A stretch of DNA of 64,000 nucleotides from Cavia porcellus (GCF_034190915.1 NW_026947502.1:36176785-36240784); one strand, 5' to 3'. Positions 1 through 21,085 are shown, numbered from the stretch's first letter. The notes: generated by a model from the letters alone, not told the origin. Numbers and translations are program-made.

Positions 1-8508
<8,508 letters not shown>

Positions 8509-8825
8509 AAGAGAATAAGTTAACCACAAAATAAGACTTTTTGCCATCATATGGTCAATATTTTAGCTTTTATTGTAAAGCCCCTATGGTTCTAATCAGC
8601 GTTATCCGGGTTCTGATGTCAGAATCCTGGGAACCTGAACACTAAGTTTTAGGCCAAAATGAGTGAAAACTCTTTTTTTTTTCTTTCAGATGCACAGGGA
8701 ATGCACCTATTATTGCTATATAGATTGTTCCTCCTGTAATTTCACTAACTTTTTATTCATGCACTTCAAACAAACTTTACTACTACATTATATGATATAT
8801 AATAAAAAAGTTAATTTCTGCACAT
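8509..8825 (+). other. KCNN2: KCNN2 3' UTR (short form)
   Basis: The sequence after the TAG stop lacks recognisable repeats and continues to a canonical poly(A) signal at 8801. The 3' limit is inferred as about 15-25 bases after the signal. Longer 3' UTR forms that use downstream signals cannot be excluded from sequence alone. Confidence 0.65.
8801..8806 (+). promoter_or_regulatory. KCNN2: AATAAA polyadenylation signal
   Basis: Canonical hexamer about 295 bp past the KCNN2 stop, on the gene's strand and ahead of the first downstream transposon. It is the nearest plausible 3' end. Confidence 0.65.
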
Positions 8826-8904
8826 ACTTGTTCGGTCACTTGACATTTCTAAAATTTCACTTCTAATTTTCTTTTTTCAAGATAAAATGACCATCATCTG
8901 ATGC

Positions 8905-9034
8905 ATGCTGATCATTTGTTTTTTTGTTTTTTGGGGTTTTGTTTTGGGCCAGGGATTGACCATGAGGTCACAGTTGCAAGGCAAGCACTTATACCTCTGA
9001 GCGCTAAATCCCAGACCCCTTATGCTGATTATTT
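8905..9034 (-). mobile_element. ID-like tRNA-derived SINE (antisense) with target duplication
   Basis: On the minus strand the body reads GGGGTCTGGGATTTAGCG, then a CTTGCCTTGCAA segment, then CAATCCCTGG and an A-rich tail (seen as T/G-rich at 8916-8945). Flanking 13-bp copies at 8905-8917 and 9022-9034 (ATGCTGAT, then C or T, then ATTT) differ at one base and are the target-site duplication. This insertion marks DNA just past the KCNN2 3' end. Confidence 0.85.
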
Positions 9035-10550
9035 TGATTTGTAAAAGTTATGCTAGCTTGAAAAGAAGACTTTCTTTCCATTCCCTATTCAGAAGATTTT
9101 TCCCTCATTATGGATATATCAGCATCATGGTCACTCGACATAGCCCAACTTACTATTCTTTTTGAATTTATCATTGTCACCCTTTAAATACAGCTTGTCT
9201 CCTAAAAATGTGGAAAATTAGATTAATTCGAGCTTACACACACAAGGAACACTGATGCTTTCAGGAATTATTTTACTCCTAGTTTACCAGCAAGTTTACA
9301 CAAAGAAAGTACTGGGGACCTCACTGTCTGTGAATACATGTTCCACAATTTTACTTCCAAACAGGTGATTTTATATCTCTCCATGTGTTCACTTATGTAG
9401 AGCTCAGACGCATGCTTTTTGGGACATATATACGTTTGCATAGCTCAGCAGGGTAAGACTATATGTGCCTAACTCAACACATTTCCTAGCATATGGTCCC
9501 CTCATGGTCTGTACTAACATTTTTAATACAAGTAAATGGCTTTTTGTAGATTTCACAGCTTTTTCATACTTGTTTCATGGGTGCTTATATTTGGTCTGTA
9601 TAAAAGAGAACCTAGTAGTTATGATTCTTGTGAATTAACTATAAGAATCCAGTGGGTTAGGAAAACCATATTAAAGTGACAGCCACATGAATTCTTTCAC
9701 ATGGCATTCCCAGAATCTGCAGGAAGATCTGGCCTGCAGAAGCAGGATCAGGCATCATACATTGGAACTGGCTCAACTCTAAGAGCAAATTCTTTGGATT
9801 GTTCTAAACTTGGAAAGTGTTTCTTCACATTCAGAAAATCCATTTAAAAGGCTTATGCACTTTCATTCAATCCCTTTGGTATTAACTTTAAAACAATGCA
9901 AGTTGCTACCATTATTATCAAATATTTTCTTCTTTGGCACAAACTAGAATGTTTTATTTGCTCTCTTTTCATTGTTCAGTGTAGAAAACTTTCACATGTG
10001 TTCTCTCTAAGTGACATACAAATCAAGCATTTCCTGTCAAGATCAAGGCTACAAGGTACAATTGCTTTGGGTTGCTCCCCACTTACTGACTATCCAGTGT
10101 GACTAAACCTCACGATTATTCACAAATTCTGCATATATCTGTGCTGGTGCTGGATGAGGACAAGCCTGCAAAGCTTTCTGGCAATACATAAAAGTAAAAC
10201 AACATGAATTTGTATAGATACATATTGCTGAGTTAAATGCATGTCAAGAACCTGCTTCATCAGAATTTTTTTGATGAAATTAAAATTTTATATATTTTGA
10301 CTTACATTCAAGACTTATGCAGATACATAAGTTTGGTGTAAACAGTCAATGTAAGGGAGAGAGAAATTTTGAATTTTTCTTCTAATCAGTTAAGTTTTGT
10401 ATATTCTACCTCTGTTGTGACTAAAAGGTAAAGGAGAGGTAATTAAGCTTAGTTACCATCTTACTGATCAATTAGCACTGTTACCCCAGAACACTAAGCG
10501 TCCAGGGAAAGAATGTATTATTCCTCTATTGTAATTTAATTCACTAGTAT
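9035..10550. other. unclassified intergenic DNA
   Basis: AT-rich sequence downstream of KCNN2. I see no gene, no RNA gene and no clear transposon. Confidence 0.5.
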
Positions 10551-10660
10551 ATTTTTAAATTTTTATTAGTATATATTTTCAGTACATATTGATTACATTC
10601 ACCAGGTGGAGTTGGCATATATAACATTTAATTATATTCCCTTCCCTTGGCCAATAATTT
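10551..10660 (-). mobile_element. antisense L1 3'-terminal fragment
   Basis: The segment AAATTTTTATTAGTATA, then GATTACATT, then GGTGGAGTTGG and ATAACAT matches, in order, the antisense L1 tail at 19763 (AAATTTTTATTAGTACA, GATTACATAATGAC, GGTGAGTTGG, ACATAACAT). Only the extreme 3' end of the element is present. Confidence 0.5.
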
Positions 10661-13600
10661 GGTTTGCCAACAGAAGCATTATGCAAAATTTTCCTTCTGT
10701 CTGCAAACTCCCCACCAAGTGACCAACGCTACCAGTCATCTTCCCCAAAACTGAGGAAGAAATTAAGTTCCTGAGCACAGAAACCACTATTGCATCTATT
10801 CTCTTAACTATAGCTCCTTAGAATAAGTTGTTCTTTTATCCATCAAACTTAATCCTATTTTTCCAGTTTCTCTATGCACAGTACCTAAAGCCTAGTACAT
10901 ACACCTTTTGTTTCTGTCCTTTCTTAAACCGCCAATAAGCCCCATTTGAGGAGGGGCCCCATCTATTACAGACTTTCTAGGCAGTGGTGTGCTGAATAAA
11001 CTCCACTTAACACAGCACAGTATTACAAAGTCCTGAAAGTAGGCAGAGTCCTCTCGGGGCTGCTTGAAGACTATTCTTGTGGTGATATATGCCACTTTCT
11101 TATTTGTACTTTGTTTTCCAGATTATGCAGTAATAACTGAGTCCTGTCTGTGTCATCTCAGCCTGCCACCCCCTGCCACCCTGCCTGTTTCTCTGTAGCC
11201 AGAAGAAAGGATGTAACTTCTGCAATTCATGTACATTAAATGCCACCACCTTCCTCCATTTTCATTTCTCTATTTAGTCATAGTGTCTTGGACCAGCCAC
11301 CAGAAAGAAGAACCCATGCTTTTAAAGAAATAAGAATAAGTCAAATGGGAAACAGATACCAAGTTATGGAAATTTCATGTGTTTTTCTCCCCTAAATTCT
11401 GCTCTTTTTGTGACTGCCCTCCAAAAAAAAAAAAAATCCACTGAAGTATCTGCAATAATCAGATTATTACATTTCTCAACAGTCTGGTAACTGAAAGAAA
11501 AAAATTATTTCTTAGACTTACTGTAAACCTCAAGGGATAGGTTTAAATGCGACATCCCTCTTTGCACTTGAATTTTGTCCCTTCTTGGGAAGCAACATCA
11601 CAGAGTAGAGCGTGAGACATCAGTTTGGAGCTGAACTCTGCCACTCATTAGCTCCATGCACTTGCACAATATTAATCTTTTTGAGCCTCTCACAGTCCCC
11701 TTATCTATAGAACAAGTATCAAAGGACCCAGATATCGGCAGTGCTCTGCAAAGCCTGACATCCTCCTTCCTCATCAAATGATGGTACTTTTCATTACTAT
11801 TTTCAGCTTAAGGCAGCAAACATTAAACACCTACGTTATCTGCCTACTTTCTTACAACTTTTAACACCTGGAAACAGAACTTATAAATTACTTTCCTCAT
11901 TTGTCTATTTTATTCTCAAAACAAGTTACTGGACTCTAGTCCATTCACTTCCTGATCCGATCACTGGTGAAATTTAATTTGCATATCAAAAGGTACATGT
12001 TGCTTTGTCTCTGTAATTTTCAAGTACTCCAATCTGCTTATAAATATGATTTAGAAATGTGGAGGGCAGAGTAACATTAGAAAGGTTACCTAAGAATTGA
12101 ACTAAAGGAATCAATCTCTTTTTCCATGCCTGTAGGTCCTGATCTTCAATCTTTTAAGTAGGTACAGGAGCACTGATGTGATTAGTGTGTTTTAGCTCAA
12201 TTGTCAAGAGTGAATCCACTAACAGTATTGAACAGACGGTTTGACAAATAAAACCAGAGCACGTACTGTCACCCTGGAGGGAGAAGTAGGTGATGAGGAC
12301 CTTCTCTCTACACTGCTGTCACTCCTGCTGAGTTCCTGATGGACATAGAATAACTGTTTGTTGGCCGATGGGTGCAGCGGTGTGGTCTGTCAAAGGGTAC
12401 TGTCTACTATTGCAGTTACATATGTTGTGAGCCAGTAAACCCCAAAATAGAAAACACAGTTTGTAGTCTTACAGCCATTGTCCATTTCAATTTAGAAAAA
12501 TACTTAGAGTTGCCTCTGCCTAATATTTGTGCTCTCCAGATGGTAATGTGAGTGTGGACATAGGAAATACTACCCAGGTGACCAGAAATGACTGAGGGTG
12601 TTTTGTGGCAGTGTCAGCACTAACGGTGTGGATGGTTGCTCATTGTAGAGTCTGGCAAAAATCTGAGTGTGAAGGAGGCAGTGGTGAGCAGGCTGTACCT
12701 GACAGAAAGCTGAGCAAAAGGATGGAGGGATACCTTCTCTCTTAGAAAACTGCTCCTCCTCAGAGAGGTACCTTACTACTATAACCCGGATCTGTTGGAG
12801 ACACATTTTATTTAGTCCTTTAATCCTTTCCCTATCTAAAAAGTTCCGTGTATTCTCATTTCACAGATAACAACCCTGAAGTTGGTATTCAGTTCTTTCT
12901 TAAATGTATTCAATGCAGGCAATACATTCCTCTCTCAAAAACTCAATCACAGATTTCCTGGGGTCTCCCATCCTGGCTGCCTCCTCCCAAGTAAACTTAG
13001 AAACAAGATGCTTCCTGGTATCTTACTGCTTAGAAAATATTTGAGGGCATTGAAAAAGTGGATATCCTCTGCTAAGGTAAAAATGAATGAAGTTATTTAA
13101 ACTCAACTCAAATGGAAAGTGCATGTACACATGCTATGAGATACTGTGTTGCTGTCCAACAAAAGAGAATCAAACAGATCATGGAACAAACTCAGTACTT
13201 TCCATACTCGGAGCTCATGCCCTCTGTCATCCTTCCTGAAGATGAAACAGCTACCTACACCTGCACTTCATGGACCAAAGATATTGTGACACCAGCTTCC
13301 ATCAATGGTGCACAAGGGATAACAGAATACAGTAGAATAAAGATGTCTCAATTACAGTTTCAGTGCAAAAGAATCAAAATGGATGAGGTAATAAATTTCA
13401 GGATAATATACACCAAAAATCCCTTGTGCCTTAACATTCTGAAGGTACATTATTCTATATAAAAGATCCAATTTCTCCTTATGTCAACACCTACCTTCTC
13501 TTCGGCATGAGCCGGAGAAGTCACATGCCTGCCTCTTCAAGTAGTAAGTTTACATCTATAGTGATTTGGATACAGTTCTGAATCACAGAAAAGCCTATAT

Positions 13601-14439
13601 CCTTGCAGCTCACTAAAGTTGAACATTTATATTTTTATGAGCTTGGTACTAAAAGTTCAAATGTTTTTTCTATTGGATAACATCATAATGCCTCTAACAG
13701 GAAACTGTAGGTAGATCAAAGCCTTTTATGTGAACCAATGTTTCTACTTTTGGATTTCTAGGGAGAAAATTAGTAGAACTGATGATGAGGAAATACTTGT
13801 ATCTCCTAAATTTGATGACTATAAGGCATTTTTATTTTTTTTTAGAATCTAGTCTTATACAATTTACACATATTTTAAAACATTTTCAAGAACTCACAGG
13901 ATTGTAAATCACCATGACAGACAATGTTAATGACAAAAGTCTTACAGAACTCTTCACACAGGTTGCTATAGGGAAAAAAAGCCAGGCACATGCTAACTAA
14001 TGACCAGGAAAGAACACACATGGGGAAGGCTTTGTGTGTCTCTGAGATTCCTGATCCCTCTTATAGAAGAAGCACAATGAGCAACATTTCTATTGTATAA
14101 ATAATAAAGAAGACTTGGAAAATTAGTAAAAAGTAGGCACTGCCTTAAATGAGATTACATTTTTAAGAGGGAAAAATCCTTTGCAAAGGCATTTACTGAA
14201 AAACTGTTTATTTACATGTAAAGAAGGAAAATCAAAGTAATGTGCTTTTATTCTCAGTCAATAATCAGAAAATGAAAAGTAAAAATAATTTTAAAATGAC
14301 AAAAATGTGGGAGAGGGGAATAAGGATAACAATAAACAGAAAGCACAAAGAAGAGGTACAAAATAAGATGGAAAACAGTGGCCTAGTAAAAATTTTAGTA
14401 GTCAAAATCACTCTAAAAATAAAACAAAATTCTGGGTTA
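10661..14439. other. mostly unclassified intergenic DNA
   Basis: No gene recognised. It contains a MIR (11590-11745) and an A13-type tract near 11423. A 116-codon frame at 13112-13462 has no recognisable domain and no supporting splice or promoter context. Confidence 0.45.
11590..11745 (-). mobile_element. MIR SINE (antisense)
   Basis: Ordered matches to the antisense MIR core: AGTAGAGCGTGAGACATCAG, GAACTCTGCCACTCATTAGC, CACTTGCACAATATTAATC, GAGCCTCTCACAG, then CCTTATCTATAGAACAAGT. The divergence is typical of this ancient mammalian SINE. Confidence 0.7.
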
Positions 14440-15225
14440 AAAACATAATGCATCTATGTTTTTGTAAAATAAAGTGGTAGAATAAATTATAACCCAAATT
14501 GCAAGGGAGAATTCAGGCTGATACAAATAAAACAGCAATAGCAATGTTCATTTCAATCTAATCTAGTCCAAAGGAAAAACAGGAAATCACAATAAGACAG
14601 GCAAATTAGACTGATAAGAATTTGAATCACATGAAAGAGAAAGTGACATGAATTGTATGCACTAAATAACAAAATATGTAAGTCAAAACTGTCAGAAATA
14701 AATAAAATACATAAATGTCCTTAGAGACAAACTGCAAATTAACAGAGTTCTTTTTATGAAAACTATGTATTTCTCATATTGGCTGAAAAATTTATAGATG
14801 TATGAATGCAAAAACATCCACAAAAGAAATAGAAATGTAGTAAAAGATCTAATAATCCTAACAGCACTCAAACATGATGCATTGAAGGCATAGGTAATTT
14901 GCAACTTTACATAAACTCTTGAGCATTAAAACAAGATGAAGTCAATCAACTTACTAGAAATGTGACCCTAAATCAAACCTCAATCACAAGGGGAAAACTT
15001 AAAGCTCCAGGCTAATAACCATACAAGGTTACATGTAAAAATTTTCAATATTATATAGAAAGTATATTACAGGAATAATAGAGCAATGAATTGAAACACA
15101 TCATGAGAAAAAAACATTTGTTGGAATTATGAAATATACTAAACTTTGTAATATCCCAACATAAGCTAAGGTAAAGACACTTCAGTCAATGTAAAGACAC
15201 ATTTTTGGAATTAAACATTCACTCA
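14440..15225 (+). mobile_element. possible very old L1 fragment
   Basis: A-rich, codon-like sequence with short stretches resembling L1 ORF2. Divergence is high and many frame breaks are present. It lies immediately before a better-defined L1 copy. Confidence 0.3.
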
Positions 15226-15734
15226 TGTGTGAGAGGCTGACTTTCACTAGAGAAGCCTCATACCCTCCAACTGACAGAGCAGAGACAGAGCAGTGCCACA
15301 CTGCTGGAGGAAGGACACTGCCCCGGAGCCGGGGGAGCACTACACAAGGCAGCAGAGATCAATAGGAACCTGCTCTTGGATCAGGACAATACCCAGGTAA
15401 AGGAAAGGAGCAACCACACCCTGTGACTGCTGACATTAAGTCTAACAGCCTGCTGGAATCCCTACCTTGAAGCCTGTATCAAGCAGAGCATAGACGGCTG
15501 ATGAGTTCCCCATCTCAAGCAGAGCAAGGACACACCTTGGCTTGCACTGCATTCTGGGGGAGAACAGGAAGGCCTCTAGCACAAAGAGGGAACCCCAAAG
15601 ACCTGTGGGCCCTAAAGCCAGGAATAGAAAGTTGTTATATACTAGATTCCAAGACTGAAACTTGTGGAAAAAATCACTCATGCAATAACATAGACATTTT
15701 TCTTTGACTCAATCTTGTTTTGATGTTTCTGTTT

Positions 15735-15990
15735 TGGATTTGTCTTTTTTTTTTTTTTTTTTTTTGGTCTTTTTCAGGGTTTGGAGTTTTCTTCCATATT
15801 TTTCACCTTTTATCTCTCTTCCAATTTTTTTTTTTTATTTTTCTAAAATCCCCCCTCATTTTTTTCCTATTTATCTTTTTCTTCATTCTTTCCAGCATCT
15901 GTTCTCTATCATTAACTTCCTTGTCCTCTTCACTAGGACGCCTAGCTTATTTTCTTTCCTCCTAATCATGTTCCTCTGAATAAATGTTGA
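15735..15990 (+). repeat. pyrimidine-rich tract in an L1 5' UTR
   Basis: About 250 bp dominated by T and C, including a T run near 15746-15767, lies between the GC-rich block and ORF1-like sequence. The same position is occupied by purine-rich (antisense pyrimidine) tracts in the antisense L1s at 58440-58720 and 63480-63690. Confidence 0.6.
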
Positions 15991-16705
15991 AATTTTAGTC
16001 TCAGAACTAGAAGACAGGGTTGTGTTCAGGGACCAATTAATGAGAAATACCTTAAAAATCAAAGAACATAAAAAATGTACCCAAAAACTCTTAAATGATG
16101 CAAACAACTAATTTAAGATTAATTTAAAATTAGTGAAAACTTGAAAGTAGAACAAATGGCATAAAAATCTGTTTACAGAAATAACAGCCAAAAAAATTCC
16201 AAATAAAGTAAAAGAATTTGATATACAGATAAGTGAGAGATATAGAACCCCAAATACAATCAAAAAAGAACCTCTCCTTAACTCATCATGGTCAAAATCT
16301 CAGAAGTCCAACACAAGAATATAATCTTAAAAGTGGCTAGATAAAAGCAATGAACCACTTACAAAGCAAAATCTGCTAGAATTACAGATGACTTTCCAAT
16401 ACAAATCATAAAGGCCAGGAGAATGTGTAATGAAATGTTTCATGCCTAAAAGAAAATAATTTTCAACCCAGGTTGACATATCTTGCAAAACTAACTTTCA
16501 AAATTGATAGAGAAATAGGATACTTTCAGAATAAAGAGCATGATCACCATCCAGGACTCCAGAATATTCTCAAAGATACCCTACAAAGCCAACGATAACT
16601 AAAGTTCTAATAGGATAGACACACCAGGTGCAGCGAGCAGTTAAGCTGAGGAGAAAGAAAGAGAAACACTATTAGTAAAATAAGGCAATAACAGGAATAA
16701 GTCAT

Positions 16706-16829
16706 TAATAATAGCTCTCAGGGGCAGGGGATTTAGCTTAGCGGCATAAGCTCCTGCCTTGCAAGCAGGTGGTCATGAGTTGATCCCCGGTACCGATAAA
16801 AAGTTAAAAAATAATAATAATAGCTCTCA
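16706..16829 (+). mobile_element. ID-like tRNA-Ala-derived SINE with perfect target duplication
   Basis: The body at 16721-16800 (GGGGCAGGGGATTTAGCTTA, GCGGCATAAGC, CCTGCCTTGCAAGCAGG, GTTGATCCCCGGTACCG) is followed by an A-rich tail. A perfect 15-bp duplication (TAATAATAGCTCTCA) lies at 16706-16720 and 16815-16829. The anticodon position reads TGC (Ala). The perfect duplication suggests a fairly recent insertion into the old L1. Confidence 0.9.
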
Positions 16830-17480
16830 ACAGGAACGATCTCAATTCTCCAACCAAAAGACACAAATTGGCAGAATGCATCAAGAAACAAAATCCAACA
16901 GTATACAAGAAATACATTTTCTGAAAAAAGAAATTTTTAGACTAAAAATTGAAAGATGAAATACAATATATCATGCAACAGGAACCCGTAAAAAGCAGGT
17001 ATCCCTATTTTATATTCAAACAAAGTAGATTTCAAGCCAAAACTGATCAAAAAACACAGATAAGGTCATCACATGCTGGTTAAGAGAACAATTCAAGAGA
17101 AAGTGGTAGAAATTATTAATGTATATACATTGAACAACGGTGCACACAACTTCATAAAGCAAGCACTGCTCAACATAAAAGATTACATAAAATTGACTTA
17201 TTTTTGGGAAACGGATATAGCTTAAAGCCATAATGTTATGTGAGTGAGGTAAATCAGACACATAGCTTAAATAGTAAAAGTTTCTCCTCTGTGAGAAATT
17301 CACAGTAAAAATCAAGAGAAAAATAGAAAACAGAATAGAGGTAGGAAGATAGTTTCTTCTCGAAGGAAAAGGGGTCAAGAGATTGGGGGAAGTAAGGATG
17401 AGAAGGTTGTGTTCACCTACCAACACCTCACAAAGAATGTAAGCATTATGCACTGCACAAAGGTATAACAAACTAAATTT

Positions 17481-18340
17481 TAAAAATTCAATGCTCATTC
17501 ATGAAAAAGTTATAGAAAACTAGTAACAGAAACTTATCTGCTGGAGCATACCTATTAGATACCGTACTAAGAAACAGGGAAATACTAGGTGCACTTTCAT
17601 TAATGAGAGAACAAAAATACCCAACACCATTATCACTATGCAGGACGGCGGCAGAGCCCTGACGGGACAGCTGCACACTTAACATTCTCACTGTGCTGCC
17701 AGCCCTGGCAGATTCAGCTCCAAGCACTACGCGCACCCAAATGCAATTCAGAATGAAACTAGGTGTGCGTGCTCGTGTGTGTGTGTGCATGTGTAGACGT
17801 GTGTGCACATGACTTTGAAGTATGTCAGTGATTTTTATGAAGACAGAAACACCAAACCATAAAGGAAAATACAAACTTTTGTTTTTCACAAAATTGGAAA
17901 CTTTCTGATACCTTCATATCTGAAATAAATGGACAGGAGAAAAATATGTACGATAAGGTACAAAAGTATGTACAATAACAGAAAGGGTATATTGTCAGAA
18001 TATATAAAAATATAGGTAGAGTAGATATTCACACATATATATAAATAGAAAAATCTATCTTCATTCATTGTCTCCATAAATACATTTATACATACAAATA
18101 TATGTGCTCCTATAAGTAAAAGCAAAAATCTGGCAGGAAAAGAGCAAAGGCTTTCTACAAACAACTTACAAAAGAGGTAAATAAACTCATGAAGGATAAT
18201 AGTGCTTCTGATAATCAAGAAAATGCAGAGTAAGACAGCAATACGAGTTTGGAGAAATTTGGACTAACTTATTAAAGCTTACAATGGATATATCTGCCCT
18301 TAGAAATTCTTAAAATTCGTAAGCCTGAAGAAATAAATAA
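17481..18340 (+). mobile_element. decayed L1 ORF2 fragments
   Basis: Discontinuous pieces of sense L1 ORF2. The clearest is 18165-18260, corresponding to the conserved C-terminal stretch that reads MKKCSSSLVIREMQIKTT in the full L1 of this window. A GT-rich tract lies near 17770-17800. Confidence 0.4.
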
Positions 18341-19279
18341 TAGTGTTTATCTGTCTTGGGGGAAAGACAGCTCACAAACACCATTAGCAAGTGAAACAGT
18401 CTGTATATATGGCTCCCAGAAGATCTGTCTCTTTGCACCAACAAACGTTCCAATCAGGACTCTCATCACGAGAAGACAGAAAAACCATCACATCTCCTCT
18501 CCAAACTGGGTGCTTGGCATAGATGGCTAAGTGAAACCTCAGAGACCAAGACAGTTGGGCAAATTAAATTCTACTGATTTTTTTCATATCCAAACAATAT
18601 TAAGTAACAAGTCACTGTTTCCTACACTCTGGCCAGGCTCTGTCAAGTATTCCCAATGCCCTGCATTAGGCAAAGATGTGCTTTTAGTCAGTGTGTGCAG
18701 CGACCCTACATGCTGAAACAGTGAATCTCAGAATCATGTCTCCTGGGCTCACTCTCCTAACAAGATTTTTATAAAGTGCAGTTACAAATCCAGTCAGTGG
18801 GAATTTTAAAAGAGGGATTACTGAGGCAAACTACTGCAGAACCACAAGGAAGAATATAAGGAATACAGAAAATGAATACACTTTAAACTGGAAAAAGGAA
18901 AAGTCAGATACAGGCCATTTATGGACTCTAGGGGCAGAGAACAAGAATTCATCAACAAGCAAGCCTTCCCTGTGAACCAGTGCCATGTGCGGGTCACCAC
19001 CGACAGGGGGACGGTCGGACCCCAGCCCCTCATGGCACACAGGCATGGAAACAAGAAGACCCCACACACATACACACACAATCCACCCCATTAGCAACCA
19101 GCTAATCCAGAGAAACACAGCTGTGATAACTATTGAGGTGAAACGCAATTTGATGCTGTGGTATTTGGTGTTTCACTGACTGCAGATTCTATGGCTGGTG
19201 GACTGATCATCTATTCAGAGGATAATGGTTTGCAGTGAGGCATCTAGGGGGGATCTCCTTCTGAAGGTGGTAGCCACTG
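18341..19279. other. unclassified DNA
   Basis: No gene or clear repeat. Overlapping short frames near 18.8-19.1 kb lack recognisable protein similarity. Confidence 0.4.
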
Positions 19280-19711
19280 TTCATTCCTGGTTATCTTGTT
19301 TTGACGTCCTGTCTCATTTTCATTGTTAGGTTAGATTGGGTTTTATTCTGTTTTGTTTTGTTTGATTTTGTTATACCCAATGATATGGCAGCTATTTCAA
19401 AGATAGCAAGATACGTTATGGTGGCCATTTTGTATTTACTATTGAATTGTTTTGAAGTCCTTTATTGATTCATTTTTTTTTGTTGTTGTTGTTGTTGGTT
19501 CTATTCTGTTTTGTTCAATTTTTACTATGTCTGAAGTTATCTGCAGCTATTTTGAAGACAACTAGAAGCATTATGGTAACCATCGTTGACTTCATATTAT
19601 TTGGAAGTCCTGTGTCACTTGAACTGGTTTGTTTTGCTTGACTTTATTCTGTTTTATTTTGCTTGGTTTTATTCTCCTTAAAATAAAATATAAATAAAAA
19701 ATAAATCAAAT
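19280..19711 (+). mobile_element. L1 3' UTR fragment with internal ~155-bp repeats
   Basis: Two copies of a unit, with GCAGCTATTTCAAAGATAGC at 19388 and GCAGCTATTTTGAAGACAAC at 19543, are followed by A-rich AAATAAAATATAAATAAAA at the end. The same degenerate unit makes up the 3' UTR of the complete L1 at 30.1-30.8 kb, which identifies it as an L1 tail. Confidence 0.7.
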
Positions 19712-19759
19712 ATAGTTTCTATCTCTGTGCACACAATCTGTCCTTTAGTCTTCATCTTG

Positions 19760-20045
19760 AATTTTACTTTAATTAAATTTTTATTAGTACATTTGGATTA
19801 CATAATGACTACTTTCACTGTGGTGAGTTGGTACGTGTACATAACATACCTTAAGTGTTTAATTTCCTCTTCTTCCACTTCCCTTTTCCTCCATGTCTGG
19901 ATACTCTTCCTATTTGAAAAGATCTATCTCTCTGTTTTCTATTGTTTATCTTTATTTTGCTCTTTAAATTATTTATAATTTATATTTCTCATATAAGAGA
20001 AATCATGTGCTATTTAAGCTTGCTTGTTGATTTTTCAATGGACCT
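19760..20045 (-). mobile_element. antisense L1 3'-end fragment
   Basis: TTAAATTTTTATTAGTACAT followed by CTCATATAAGAGAAATCATG corresponds to the antisense L1 tail at 47150-47480, where CTCATATAAGAGAAATATTG is found. The fragment abuts a sense L1 tail. Confidence 0.6.
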
Positions 20046-20650
20046 ATTCTTTTAATATTAATTTTAAGGAAAAAATCTAAATGCTCAGAAACAGGGGAAA
20101 TCATTGAATAAGTTGTTAAATACATAATAATTATTAATTTTAAATATGGAATTTTTAAGGTTACTACATTTGAAAGATGCTTAAGACCTATTTGTTTGTG
20201 ATGAATATAAACTGTAAACTATCATTAAGGCCCATAGTGAAACAATAATGCCCACTAATAGGTGTAGGAAGTATCAAATAATGCACTTAAACAAGAGAAA
20301 AAATAAAAACACTGAAATTCCACCTCACACTGAAAGGGACGGCTGTTATCAAGAAACCGGCTAATAACAAATGCTGGTGGGGTAAAAGGAACCATTTACA
20401 TTGTTGGTAGGAAATCAGTGTGGAGATGCCTCAAAAATCTGTGAGCAGAGATCCCATTTGACCCAGATGTTTCCTTCTGGATATGTTCCTGAAAGAATTA
20501 AAAGCATCATTCGTAAACAATCAAGGTTATTGCAGTTTTGTAATAGCCAAAGCTTGGATGGGCTCAAATGCCCATCAAGCAATGAATGGACAAAAAAGAT
20601 GTCTCTTTTATATAATTGAGTATTATTTATCCATAAAAAAGGACACAACT

Positions 20651-20745
20651 GGGGCAAGGATATAGCTCAATGGCTTGGCTCCTGCCGAGCAAGCATGAGG
20701 TCCTGAGATTGATTCCTGGTACAAAAAAAAAAAAAAATAACAAAA
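20651..20745 (+). mobile_element. ID-like tRNA-derived SINE
   Basis: GGGGCAAGGATATAGCTCAA, then CTCCTGCCGAGCAAGC, then GATTGATTCCTGGTAC and a run of A. It interrupts the L1 ORF2 C-terminus. Short similar flanks (AAAGGACA at 20637 and 20757) may be the target duplication. Confidence 0.8.
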
Positions 20746-20929
20746 AAGAAGAAGTTAAAGGACAAAGATAGACATTTATAGATAAATGCATAGACCTTGA
20801 TGACCTAATCATAAGTGAAATAAATAAATCAGATAAACATGTAAGTATTGCTTTATCTGTCTCATGTGAGAAACTGAAACTGTAAATAAGAACCAAAGTG
20901 CACACCATATCTGTGAAATAGGAAAAAAC

Positions 20930-21085
20930 TGCTCAAAAGGAAAAGGGAACTAAGGAGGGGGGAGAGGGAAAAGAAGGAAGGGAAAGAAAAACTCAGAAAA
21001 GAAGGATAAAATGAGAACAGAGCTTTGTGAACAGGGAAGGGAAAGGGGTATGAAAGGAGGAGACAGAAAAGGGCGGGGGAAGAGG
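20930..21085 (+). repeat. polypurine tract in L1 3' UTR
   Basis: More than 150 bp of nearly pure A and G on the + strand. L1 3' UTRs of mammals commonly carry such a tract. None this long is apparent in the complete L1 at 30-31 kb, so this copy belongs to a different L1 lineage. Confidence 0.6.

Larger units (their letters stand above)
15226..17480 (+). mobile_element. decayed L1 (5' UTR, ORF1 and start of ORF2) with rearranged 3' end
   Basis: Sense-strand order: a GC-richer 5' UTR-like block (15226-15700); a pyrimidine-rich tract (15735-15990); ORF1-like sequence (about 15990-16610, with the 3' part resembling LTFKIDREIGYFQNKEHDHHP); then, after a SINE, ORF2 endonuclease-like sequence (about 16830-17190). 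The final part resembles an L1 3' UTR ending in an A-rich segment near 17480. All frames are broken. The 160-codon antisense frame at 17016-17498 is incidental. Confidence 0.55.

Noticed and set aside
13112..13462. 116-codon plus-strand frame as a possible gene or exon
   Set aside because: No recognisable domain, no splice-site pattern, and no poly(A) context; the length is expected by chance in 64 kb.
15704..15979. phenylalanine/leucine-rich open frames
   Set aside because: Artefacts of the pyrimidine-rich tract in an L1 5' UTR.
16721..16800. tRNA-Ala gene candidate (also 42669, 50470 and similar sites)
   Set aside because: The bodies keep A and B boxes and a TGC anticodon position, but they end in A-rich tails between target duplications and do not form a full acceptor stem. 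They are SINE copies.
17016..17498. 160-codon minus-strand open frame
   Set aside because: It is antisense to decayed L1 endonuclease and 3' UTR sequence, of low complexity, with no family resemblance.
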